Source of the DNA: GWF2-38-10 sp964527595
GTDB lineage: Bacteria > Babelota > Babeliae > Babelales > RVW-14
Direction of reading: 5' to 3'
DNA length: 64,000 nt
Assembly (NCBI GenBank): GCA_964527595.1
Contig: CAZGPI010000004.1
Location: 24,986-88,985 of the forward strand
Shown: positions 1 through 7,132 of the stretch, one piece after another
How positions within the stretch are numbered: the stretch's first letter is position 1
Layout of the letters: each line of letters starts with the position of its first letter
The notes under the pieces: generated by a model
The model's database searches: none
What the model saw: only the letters and a program-made list of their open reading frames with translations
What the model was told of the DNA's origin: nothing
Made by a program: the position numbers and the translations under genes

Positions 1-43
1 TTGTCATGACATTTAAGAAATAAGCGACTACTCGCTTGAAATT

Positions 44-80
44 ATTGAGGGGCGATTGCAACCAGCAATCGCCCCTCAAT
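44..80. terminator. Bidirectional hairpin terminator
   Basis: A perfect 16-bp inverted repeat (44-59 and 65-80) encloses a 5-nt loop. It is AT-flanked on both sides (TTATTAT on the plus strand, AATAATTTC on the minus strand). It lies 31 nt past the stop of the minus-strand ferritin-like gene and could also end a plus-strand gene left of the window. Confidence 0.7.
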
Positions 81-111
81 TTATTATCTGATCATAAAAC
101 GATATTGATCG

Positions 112-597
112 TTATGCCGTAACATCTTCTAATAACTGAATAATATCCTGTTCATGTTCAAGTTCATCAGCAAGAATCTGTAATACAATGTTATAGGTTA
201 TAAAATCTTTACCTTCAACCAGCTTCAAAATACCATTGTAAAATTCAATTGCACACTGCTCCCCTTTAAGATTTTCCTGAAGTACCGACAAAACCTGTTT
301 GTTGCTTATTGCATCATAATGGCAACCACCGATTTTTTGCCAGTCTTGAGGAAACATGCGCAAATCACCGCCCAATTGTATAATTCGATCGGCAAGCAAC
401 ATAGCATGAGCCATCTCTTCTTGGTAATGTATCATAAGCTCAGCGGCAACGTCGGCACGCAATGGCCCACGTACAAGTTTTGAACCAAGCCAATACTGAT
501 ATGCAGCCATCCATTCATCAGCAAATGCCGTGGTCAATTTTTTCAGCAATACATTGACGTCAAGATCAACAATTTCTAAAGCCTTATTCGTTATCAT
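112..597 (-). CDS. Ferritin-like / bacterioferritin-type diiron protein
   Basis: A 161-residue protein with the four-helix pattern of the ferritin-like superfamily. Its carboxylate/histidine pairs sit where diiron ligands are expected: a Glu in ADEWMAAYQYW, an EEMAH motif, a Glu in the third helix (KGEQC) and a DELEHE motif near the C-terminus. Proteins of this kind store iron or protect against peroxide in the cytoplasm. The start is the ATG at 597 because AGGAG lies about 6 nt upstream; the longer open frame reaching 753 has no ribosome binding site there and its extra N-terminus matches nothing in the family. The gene is transcribed divergently from the pilin gene. The subfamily (bacterioferritin, Dps-like or DPSL) cannot be settled by eye. 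Confidence 0.75.
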   Translation of the reverse strand: MITNKALEIVDLDVNVLLKKLTTAFADEWMAAYQYWLGSKLVRGPLRADVAAELMIHYQEEMAHAMLLADRIIQLGGDLRMFPQDWQKIGGCHYDAISNKQVLSVLQENLKGEQCAIEFYNGILKLVEGKDFITYNIVLQILADELEHEQDIIQLLEDVTA

Positions 598-651
598 CGA
601 AACTCCTCGTTTAAAATAACAAGCTCTCCCCGTAAACAGCTCGACCTTTAG

Positions 652-678
652 CTTATAGGCCTTGCCACTATTTTGCAA
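652..678 (-). promoter_or_regulatory. Candidate sigma70 promoter for the ferritin-like gene
   Basis: Read on the minus strand, TTGCAA (673-678) is followed after 15 nt by TATAAG (652-657), about 55 nt upstream of the ATG at 597. The spacer is short, so this is only a candidate. Confidence 0.3.
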
Positions 679-774
679 AACTTTAAACACATCATTGCAT
701 CTGGGCCCCCAACTGTGTAAAACTAATAATATAAAATGAAAAATACTTGTCACTCACGACAATAAGAGGGCTAT

Positions 775-1257
775 ATGAATAACAAAGCGTTCACGCTGAT
801 AGAATTAATGATCGTTGTTGCAATCATCGCATTTCTTGCCACCATTTCAATCCCACAATACTTCAGATATCAGGCCAAGGCCAAACAAACAGAAGTCGCT
901 ATGAATCTTGCATCACTCCATACAGCAGAACAAGCATATTTTGCCGAACACGGGGAATACACAAATATTTTATGGGGAGATGGGGGCCTTGGATGGAAGC
1001 CTGAAGGCTATAAGGGCGGAGGCAAAGGAGAAAACTTTAATTATACCTATGGCTTCAACACCCCAGGAGCCCAAGAAGGCGTAAATTATTTTACCGGAAA
1101 ACTCGGGACAGCAGCGGCTGAACTTGGCACCTCAAATGCCGACAAAAACTCATTCATCATCAAAGCGGCCGGTGATATTGCTGGCAAAGGAAAAGTTGAT
1201 GTGTGGAAAATCGACGAAAGCCGAAGAATTGAACATGAACAAGACGGGTTAGATTAA
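775..1257 (+). CDS. Type IV pilin / major pseudopilin-like protein
   Basis: A 160-residue prepilin. The short basic leader (MNNKA) is followed by FTLIELMIVVAIIAFLA, the class III signal and hydrophobic N-terminal helix of type IV pilins and type II secretion pseudopilins, with the conserved Glu at mature position 5. The residue before the cleavage site is Ala where Gly is usual. The C-terminal half is rich in Gly, Asn and Lys, like a GspG or PilA globular domain. AAGAGGG lies just upstream of the ATG at 775. The prepilin peptidase gene converges on it with a 4-nt overlap, and that enzyme would cleave the leader and N-methylate the new Phe. Major pilin versus GspG cannot be decided from sequence alone. 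Confidence 0.85.
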   Translation: MNNKAFTLIELMIVVAIIAFLATISIPQYFRYQAKAKQTEVAMNLASLHTAEQAYFAEHGEYTNILWGDGGLGWKPEGYKGGGKGENFNYTYGFNTPGAQEGVNYFTGKLGTAAAELGTSNADKNSFIIKAAGDIAGKGKVDVWKIDESRRIEHEQDGLD

Positions 1258-2126
1258 CGCATCAAGAATGTAATAATTTGCTGCCCACAAAAAAAATATA
1301 TCATAGCGCCTAGCGCTAAAAATGGCCCAAATGGAATACGTTTCATGCGTCCATGGCCAGAAAGTAGTAAATATAAGCCTCCGATAATCATACCAGTAAC
1401 CGATCCAATCATAAGGGCAAACCATACACCAACTGGGCCTAAAAATGCTCCAATCATGCATAATAGCTCCATGTCACCAACACCAAGCCCCTCTTTTTTG
1501 GTCATGATTTTAAAGATGGTTGCTACGATCCATAAAACGCCATAACCAACAACAGCACCGATTAGGCTCATTTGGTAACTTATTCCGGTAAAGCTGAAGT
1601 ATGATAATACTATCCCAACCGGCGCTAACCAAATTGAGAATAGCTGTGGAATAACCATGGCACGTAGATCGGCATGGCTTGCGGCAATTAAAGCACTTAA
1701 AAATAAAACGGCGCTCACCACCAACCCGCCCGTATGTAAAATCAGATAATTTGGCACCCCATCGGCAAATTGCATAAGGTCAATCGTTAACGGATCGCCA
1801 GAAACGAGATAATACATTGGAAAAAAACGCGGAAGAAATTTAACCATCATCAACACCATGGAGACGGCCGTAATCAATTCAAAAAATAAATACAGTACGG
1901 TAATCGGTTGCTTACACGCCCGGCACTTACCGCCTAAAATCAACCATGAAATAATTGGAATATTGTCATACCAGAATATTGTCTTACGACAATGGGGACA
2001 ATAAGATCGCGTAGTAAAAAATGTTTTATCAAATGTCAGGCGATATGCCACAACGTTAAGAAATGAACCCCAGCATAAGCCTAGTAAAAAAACAAAAAAC
2101 AAGAGAAGGATAATTTCATTGATCAT
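1254..2126 (-). CDS. pilD: Prepilin peptidase / N-methyltransferase (A24 family)
   Basis: A 290-residue integral membrane aspartic protease that cleaves prepilin leaders and methylates the new N-terminus. Seen in order: an N-terminal segment with GSFLNVVAYRL, a zinc-binding pair of CxxC motifs (CPHC and CRAC, about residues 43-71), several membrane segments, the first catalytic Asp in SHADLRAMVIP and the second in GVGDMELL. These are the hallmark motifs of bifunctional PilD/GspO. The length is normal. It lies 6 nt after kdsD on the same strand and overlaps the end of the pilin gene by 4 nt in convergent orientation. It should process the pilin at 775, the pseudopilin at 9923-10495, and any others elsewhere. 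Confidence 0.93.
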   Translation of the reverse strand: MINEIILLLFFVFLLGLCWGSFLNVVAYRLTFDKTFFTTRSYCPHCRKTIFWYDNIPIISWLILGGKCRACKQPITVLYLFFELITAVSMVLMMVKFLPRFFPMYYLVSGDPLTIDLMQFADGVPNYLILHTGGLVVSAVLFLSALIAASHADLRAMVIPQLFSIWLAPVGIVLSYFSFTGISYQMSLIGAVVGYGVLWIVATIFKIMTKKEGLGVGDMELLCMIGAFLGPVGVWFALMIGSVTGMIIGGLYLLLSGHGRMKRIPFGPFLALGAMIYFFCGQQIITFLMR

Positions 2127-2132
2127 CCCAAG

Positions 2133-3146
2133 CTACCCCTTAATCCCCGCCTTAATCAAATCGTGAATATGGATAACACCGGCGACCATATCCTGTTCAA
2201 CAACTACCAAATTGGTAATGTTATACGTTTCCATAATCTCTAAGGCCTGAATTGCCATCATTCGTGGGCCAATGGTTTTTGGGCTAACATTCATCAATTG
2301 TCCTGCGTTCCGTTCAAAAACGGATGGCCCGGTTTCACAAGCACGACGCAAATCGCCATCGGTAATAACGCCCTTAAATCTTTTTTGCTCATCAACAACA
2401 ATCCCAAGTCCCAACTTTTTTGATGATATGATGTACATAAGATCGGTAAACGAGGCATCGTGTCCAACAAAGGGCAACGTATCCCCTTTGTGCATCAATG
2501 TATCAACGGTCAATAATAACCGCCGACCAAGTGCGCCAGCCGGATGATATCGAGCAAAATCTAATTTAGTAAATCCCCTAAGTTGGCTCGCCGCAATTGC
2601 TATTGCATCGCCAAAAGCCATAGTTATTGTAGAACTGCTTGTTGGAGCAAGATTGAAATCGCACGCTTCACGATCAAATGGTAATTGAATAACAAGATCA
2701 GCATAATTACAAAGCGGACCATTATTGCAACAAATGAGCGTGGTAAAATTTCCTTGTAATCGAAGTGATGAGAATAGATATTCAAATTCGATACCGGTTG
2801 CGCTTTTGGATAGGACGATAACCATATCTTGTGGTTCTACGCCTCCCAAATCACCATGTAAAGAATCGCAGCCGTGTAAGCCAAATGCAGGAATTCCAAC
2901 CCCACAAAAGGTCGCTGCTAACTTTTGTGCAACAAGCCATGATTTGCCAAGACCAGAAAAAATAACCTTGCCCTTGTTGGCAACAATTTTTTCTATTAAA
3001 ATTTCGGTATTCGCTGGAACACTATTAGCCAAGAGCCTTAGTGCTTCAGCCTCACGCCCAAGAACTTGGGCAACCATTGATTGACCTTCATTAATCATTG
3101 CTGTTTGCTGCAACTCCGCTAGCTTTTTTATTTCTTGCCGCTGCAT
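2133..3146 (-). CDS. kdsD: Arabinose-5-phosphate isomerase (KpsF/GutQ family)
   Basis: A 337-residue protein with a SIS sugar-isomerase domain (about 1-205) followed by two CBS domains (about 211-334). It interconverts ribulose-5-P and arabinose-5-P for KDO, a core sugar of LPS. Family motifs seen are SLHGDLGG, EACDFNLAPTSSS and YHPAGALGRRL. Two usual family motifs differ: GKSG reads GKSW (67-70), and the SGET-type loop reads SKSATGIE. Function is therefore likely but not certain. The ATG at 3146 has AAAGGA 8 nt upstream; the GTG at 3173 has none. It appears cotranscribed with rpsU and rbfA upstream and pilD downstream. Confidence 0.85.
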   Translation of the reverse strand: MQRQEIKKLAELQQTAMINEGQSMVAQVLGREAEALRLLANSVPANTEILIEKIVANKGKVIFSGLGKSWLVAQKLAATFCGVGIPAFGLHGCDSLHGDLGGVEPQDMVIVLSKSATGIEFEYLFSSLRLQGNFTTLICCNNGPLCNYADLVIQLPFDREACDFNLAPTSSSTITMAFGDAIAIAASQLRGFTKLDFARYHPAGALGRRLLLTVDTLMHKGDTLPFVGHDASFTDLMYIISSKKLGLGIVVDEQKRFKGVITDGDLRRACETGPSVFERNAGQLMNVSPKTIGPRMMAIQALEIMETYNITNLVVVEQDMVAGVIHIHDLIKAGIKG

Positions 3147-3182
3147 ACCTAAATTCCTTTCTATCACAGCCACGCAAACAGT

Positions 3183-3584
3183 TTATTCCGGTTCTTCTTT
3201 TTTAGCATCCTCGCGAAGCTCTTCAGAAACCTTATCAAGCAATTGATTGATGTTGTATTCTTTTTCTTTGATTTGGTCATAGAAAAAAACAAGATCAGGA
3301 GTATAGCGACTCTGAATACGCGCGGCCAAAGCCTTACGCATCGATGGCTTATACAACTTCAATCGCTCAAGAACCTCTTTAAACAACTCTTCGGAGAATT
3401 CACTAAACGTTGTAAAATAAACGTAGCAAATACCGTTGTCGGCTGAAAATTCCAGACGTGTTACATAAACCTGAGCAACCGCCTTATCATCGCCCCCCAA
3501 GGCTTGAACCAACGTTGTAATTTCGCGCAGAAAAAGGCTCTTCTTCTGCTCCCTCTTAATTTTTTGCAAACGAGGATTGAACAT
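3183..3584 (-). CDS. rbfA: Ribosome-binding factor A
   Basis: A 133-residue protein with the KH-type fold pattern of RbfA, which binds the 30S subunit and helps mature the 16S rRNA 5' end. Recognisable elements are an N-terminal basic helix, VTRLEFSADNGICYVYF in the first strands, LKLYKPSMRKALAARIQ, and PDLVFFYDQ followed by a Glu/Asn-rich helix, in family order. The C-terminus is acidic and Lys-rich. The ATG at 3584 is preferred over an adjacent TTG. It sits 24 nt after rpsU and 36 nt before kdsD, so two ribosome-related genes open this small operon. Confidence 0.85.
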   Translation of the reverse strand: MFNPRLQKIKREQKKSLFLREITTLVQALGGDDKAVAQVYVTRLEFSADNGICYVYFTTFSEFSEELFKEVLERLKLYKPSMRKALAARIQSRYTPDLVFFYDQIKEKEYNINQLLDKVSEELREDAKKEEPE

Positions 3585-3608
3585 CAATGATCCAAACAGA
3601 TAAAAATT

Positions 3609-3818
3609 TTATAAACCAGCGTTTTCCATGTTCTTAATGACATGATTTTTGATGGAGCGCAAGAGTCTTTTGCGTTTTTTTTGTGCTGGTGGTTCGTAGT
3701 ATACTTGACGCTTCATATCACGAATGACGCCTTCGCGCTCAATTTTCTTCTTGAGTTGCTTTAAGCATTTCTCAATGTTTCCGGATACGTAAAGTTCTAT
3801 GTTATAAGCTTTTGACAT
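3609..3818 (-). CDS. rpsU: 30S ribosomal protein S21
   Basis: A 69-residue basic protein matching S21: a short N-terminal strand, an acidic/basic helix (NIEKCLKQLKKKIEREGV), then RDMKRQVYYEPPAQKKRKR, the highly basic C-terminal helix with the YE-x-P signature. S21 helps initiation by the 30S subunit near the anti-Shine-Dalgarno region. I chose the ATG at 3818. A TTG at 3839 would add seven residues that the family lacks, and it has no ribosome binding site. rbfA follows 24 nt downstream. Confidence 0.88.
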   Translation of the reverse strand: MSKAYNIELYVSGNIEKCLKQLKKKIEREGVIRDMKRQVYYEPPAQKKRKRLLRSIKNHVIKNMENAGL

Positions 3819-3914
3819 CGTTGGAAAACCCCGTTTCAAAGTTAACCGTTACTAAATTAAACTATGCATAAAGACAGTCTAAAGAAAATGCATAAATTTG
3901 TCAAAAAATGACGA

Positions 3915-3939
3915 ACGGCCGGGCTAACGTGCCGGCCGT
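3915..3939 (-). terminator. Hairpin terminator after the outer-membrane protein gene
   Basis: An 8-bp GC-rich inverted repeat (3915-3922 and 3932-3939, 9-nt loop) is followed on the minus strand by TCGTCATTTTTTG. It lies about 50 nt past the stop of the barrel gene and before rpsU. Confidence 0.6.
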
Positions 3940-3987
3940 CCTTGAAATGCTATTATTACAAGCTGAAATCAGCCTGAAAAAGATCCC

Positions 3988-5514
3988 TTAAAATGCAAGG
4001 GTCATAGAACCCATAATCGTGGTCGTCTTATACACCCTAACGCCGCCAATCATCGCCTGAACGGCGCCACCAAATGATAGGTTTGTATTGATGCGATAAT
4101 CAAGCCCAAGGTTTAATAACTGCGTCTTCCAATTTGACTCTTCTTCAAGCCTGAATGTTCCCAACGCAAATGCAGCACTACGGTCCTTGTCGGTCTCGCG
4201 AAGGGTTATTGTATCTTTTTGGTGGTATGTATAAATGTAATCAATATATAAAGATAAAGCATCGCTAAATCCATCAGCCTTAACCGAAGCGTTTCCGTAC
4301 CAGGTTACCCCTGGAGCTCGCCCAATGCTTGTTTTCCATGGATAAAAACCACTTTGTTTTATAGGATTTTTGCCATCTGATGATGGTACGCGATAGTCCT
4401 TGAATTCCTTACTCATCGAAACAATGGCACCACCGCCAAAGCTTGTTTGTAGTAATTTGGGGAAATCAAAAGCCAACGAACCCTCAAAAGTCAGGCCGTA
4501 AAAACCACCATTACCGGTATCGATCGAAAATGCTTTGTCTTGATCCTTTACTTGGCCCGTTGGCAACCAAGCACCAACTGACAAATAGGGCACCATTACT
4601 ACCGACAACTCGCCTTTTTCTTTCATTTCATAAGGAAAGTGCCAAAATAATTGCATATGCATGTCTTCAAGGCTCGTCTGGCGAACCTCGCTTATATCAA
4701 GCCCTACGTCTTTAAATAATTTTTCACGGGCATCAGGAGCAAAAAGATAAGCATTGAGAGCCTTAATAGCCGCAACTTCACTTTGATTTTGAAGAACGCT
4801 ATCGTCAGAATTCGGAAGAGATACCCCTGGCGCTGGTAAAATTCCAAGAGCGTATTTAAATCGATTCGTAAGATCAAAGTTTGGACGCGCCTTATAATCA
4901 ACAACCCCACCCTTAACAGAAATTCCTAACCCAAACCCAAAATCACATGATAATTGAGTGCGAAGGCCAAGCTTTTCATATTTAACATCCACCAACCCAA
5001 TTGTTGTTGGCGTATTAATGTCGGGATTAAATGCTGCTTCGTTAATCAAATTTTCATAAGACGGTTTTAGTGCTGTTTCTGCAGCATTCGTAGCCCATCC
5101 CCCAGTCAAAATATCGGTACCCGCTACTGGATCAAGAATTGCGCTGCCTTTCATCTGTTCATTAAAAACTTTGTATAATGCCGAATAATCCGCAATAGCC
5201 TTTCCGACTGGCATTGCTCCTTGCCCAAAAAATAAGCCACTCATGTTCCATTTACCCACGCGTTCACCAAGCGGAACCCTATTTCCTTTATAGTCTCGCG
5301 CCGCACCAGCATGCTGATAAAATGGTGATAAGTGCAAGCGGATCTCTCCCTTTTCTTTTTTGGTATAAAATTTATCGCTGCATTGAACGGTATAAAAAGG
5401 TTGAGTGTCGGTAATATTATTGAGCGGTGTTGCGGATAATTGGAGTGATGTAAAAACAAATAATACCAAAGAATATGAATTTATTTTTTTTCTGAAGAAG
5501 GCGAAATGAGACAT
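3988..5514 (-). CDS. Outer-membrane beta-barrel protein
   Basis: A 508-residue exported protein. A Lys-containing N-terminus and hydrophobic core end near LQLSATP, a typical signal peptide. Most of the remainder alternates polar and hydrophobic residues, and the chain ends in Phe (MTLAF), the usual BAM recognition signal of outer-membrane barrels. It shares with the protein at 40581-41900 a GAWLPTG/GVIIPTG strand followed by a GNGGFYG/GNGHWGA turn, so the two look like distant paralogues. AAGGGAG precedes the ATG at 5514. It is a single gene with its own terminator. The substrate or ligand cannot be told from sequence. Confidence 0.7.
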   Translation of the reverse strand: MSHFAFFRKKINSYSLVLFVFTSLQLSATPLNNITDTQPFYTVQCSDKFYTKKEKGEIRLHLSPFYQHAGAARDYKGNRVPLGERVGKWNMSGLFFGQGAMPVGKAIADYSALYKVFNEQMKGSAILDPVAGTDILTGGWATNAAETALKPSYENLINEAAFNPDINTPTTIGLVDVKYEKLGLRTQLSCDFGFGLGISVKGGVVDYKARPNFDLTNRFKYALGILPAPGVSLPNSDDSVLQNQSEVAAIKALNAYLFAPDAREKLFKDVGLDISEVRQTSLEDMHMQLFWHFPYEMKEKGELSVVMVPYLSVGAWLPTGQVKDQDKAFSIDTGNGGFYGLTFEGSLAFDFPKLLQTSFGGGAIVSMSKEFKDYRVPSSDGKNPIKQSGFYPWKTSIGRAPGVTWYGNASVKADGFSDALSLYIDYIYTYHQKDTITLRETDKDRSAAFALGTFRLEEESNWKTQLLNLGLDYRINTNLSFGGAVQAMIGGVRVYKTTTIMGSMTLAF

Positions 5515-5821
5515 CCTATCTCCCTTTTTATTTTAAAGTAATGAGGCCTAACCATGCGAACTATTTCCGTCTAAACCTCTCTGGACTGTTACTAGTGCAT
5601 ACTTCAATACATTTCTGTGTTATACCATTCCATTGCTGCAATCGTCAAGGAGATTGCAAAAAAAGAATTTGCTCGTTAAATGATAGCTCTTTTTACTACA
5701 AAAATCTCAATACATTTCATGTCAATTTTAAATCGCTTAATTTTTTTCTTGATATTTTATAAAAGCGGAATACGATGGAAAAAGGAAATGAAAAAGGAAA
5801 GTAGTAATGAAGAAACTTCTT
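5515..5821. other. Non-coding gap between barrel gene and PLD gene
   Basis: This AT-rich stretch of 307 bases carries no convincing gene; the short frames in it lack family features. It must hold the promoter of the barrel gene at 3988-5514. A 12-bp direct repeat (TCAATACATTTC) occurs at 5604-5615 and 5707-5718; it may be chance or a regulatory site. Confidence 0.6.
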
Positions 5822-6424
5822 TCAGCGCATTTTTGGCAACCAATTTCTCCAAAAATTATTCTCTTTTTCTGGCACATTTTGTTCGGACAAAACCCGGCAC
5901 CGTTGCACTAAAACCGCAAATTGTTGCTCATATCTTTGGTGAGCTAATTTATCATCAAAAATGATTACGTTTTCTTGATTTCGACCATTGGCACTTATCG
6001 TCCAATTAAAAGACCCGGTCCAAATTACACCATCAATTACCGCAAATTTATGGTGCATAAGCGGCGCAAAAGCGCTCGCTCGAGGATTGGTTGAATGGTG
6101 CTGTTTGGTATCAAATACAAATACCGGAATTTTGTTTTTGCATAACATAAAAACTTGTGCATATTTTGTCACCGTTGAAGTCGGATCAACCACAACACGA
6201 ACATCAACTCCCTTTTGCTTGGCAATTACCAATGCTTGAGCAATATCTTTATCGGTAAACATGTAAACAGCTGCATAAATTTTTTGCTTGGCCGAGGCAA
6301 TAAGGGTAAGTAACTTATTCTTTGGTCGATCATCGGGTGAAAATAATACCTCGGTTATCGGTAAGGCATAAGAAAATGCCAAAGCAACAGCCAACACACA
6401 TGAAAAACTAAAAAGCCTTTTCAT
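5822..6424 (-). CDS. Secreted phospholipase D-family protein, single HKD motif
   Basis: A 200-residue protein with a signal peptide (about residues 1-20, ending SYALP) and one PLD catalytic half-site: H124-x-K126-(4)-D131, followed by GSFNWT (137-142) and a Glu at 151. A single HKD motif in a short chain is the architecture of the Nuc-type endonucleases and the mitochondrial PLD6-like enzymes, which work as dimers. It would cleave phosphodiester bonds in nucleic acid or lipid outside the cytoplasm. AAGGAG lies just upstream of the ATG at 6424. It is monocistronic. Nuclease is more likely than phospholipase by size, but sequence alone does not decide. Confidence 0.8.
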   Translation of the reverse strand: MKRLFSFSCVLAVALAFSYALPITEVLFSPDDRPKNKLLTLIASAKQKIYAAVYMFTDKDIAQALVIAKQKGVDVRVVVDPTSTVTKYAQVFMLCKNKIPVFVFDTKQHHSTNPRASAFAPLMHHKFAVIDGVIWTGSFNWTISANGRNQENVIIFDDKLAHQRYEQQFAVLVQRCRVLSEQNVPEKENNFWRNWLPKMR

Positions 6425-6535
6425 TAATACTCTCCTTCTGAGTTTTAAGAATCTTTGACTTTAGGGCAACTCATTTTATAGTAATAAGGTGTAGCTGACA
6501 AACAAATAGGAGAATCACTTAATAAGGAGATGGTA

Positions 6536-7132
6536 ATGAAAAAGATAATAATCGGATTACTCTTTTGCTGCACGGCAAAAACTTTTGCCGCAACCCCGCG
6601 GTCAAACACCCAAGACCAAATACAAACTCTTTATAAGCAAATCACTAATGAGCTCATGGACATACGCAAGGAATTTGCTGGAGCACAACCAAAAGTGTAC
6701 AGCATGCTCGATCAAATTGACAAAATGAACAACATGACTAAAACTATTTATCAAAAAAAACGGTCGCTTGAAGCACAAATCGACACCATAAATTCTAACA
6801 CCAAAAGTTTACGCGATGAAAATAAGGCACTTAAAGCAGAAACTATTTCACTAAAACAAAAGCTTGATGTTACCAATCAATTTATTGAAGCTACCAACAA
6901 ACAATTGGATTCTGAAATAAAACGAGCCGCAAAACGGTCAAAAGAAAAAAAAGATCTCCAAGGCAAAATTAGTCAAATTGAAAACGAAAAGAACCTGAAA
7001 TCGCTTGATGAGAAAATTAAAGAAAAGGTAAGCAAATCAGTTGAAGCAGAAGTTACCGCTCAGCTTAAAAACCTAACTGAATCTCAAAGTTTAAATCTTA
7101 CCTCGACCTCAGCACCCAACCCACCACGCTGA
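6536..7132 (+). CDS. Exported coiled-coil protein of unknown function
   Basis: A 198-residue protein with a signal peptide (MKKIIIGLLFCCTAKTFAA, about residues 1-19). From about residue 30 to 185 it is almost entirely charged, heptad-like helix rich in Lys, Glu, Gln and Asn, followed by a short Ser/Thr/Pro tail. This predicts a periplasmic or surface coiled coil. I do not recognise a family. The ATG at 6536 lies about 6 nt after AAGGAG, whereas the ATG at 6530 overlaps that site. Its last 49 nt overlap the convergent TamB-like gene. It is alone on the plus strand here. Confidence 0.6.
   Translation: MKKIIIGLLFCCTAKTFAATPRSNTQDQIQTLYKQITNELMDIRKEFAGAQPKVYSMLDQIDKMNNMTKTIYQKKRSLEAQIDTINSNTKSLRDENKALKAETISLKQKLDVTNQFIEATNKQLDSEIKRAAKRSKEKKDLQGKISQIENEKNLKSLDEKIKEKVSKSVEAEVTAQLKNLTESQSLNLTSTSAPNPPR

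Noticed and set aside
598..753. Longer N-terminus for the ferritin-like gene
   Set aside because: No ribosome binding site at 753, and the extra 52 residues have no family similarity; the ATG at 597 has AGGAG.
3819..3839. TTG start for S21
   Set aside because: It adds seven residues that S21 proteins lack and has no ribosome binding site.
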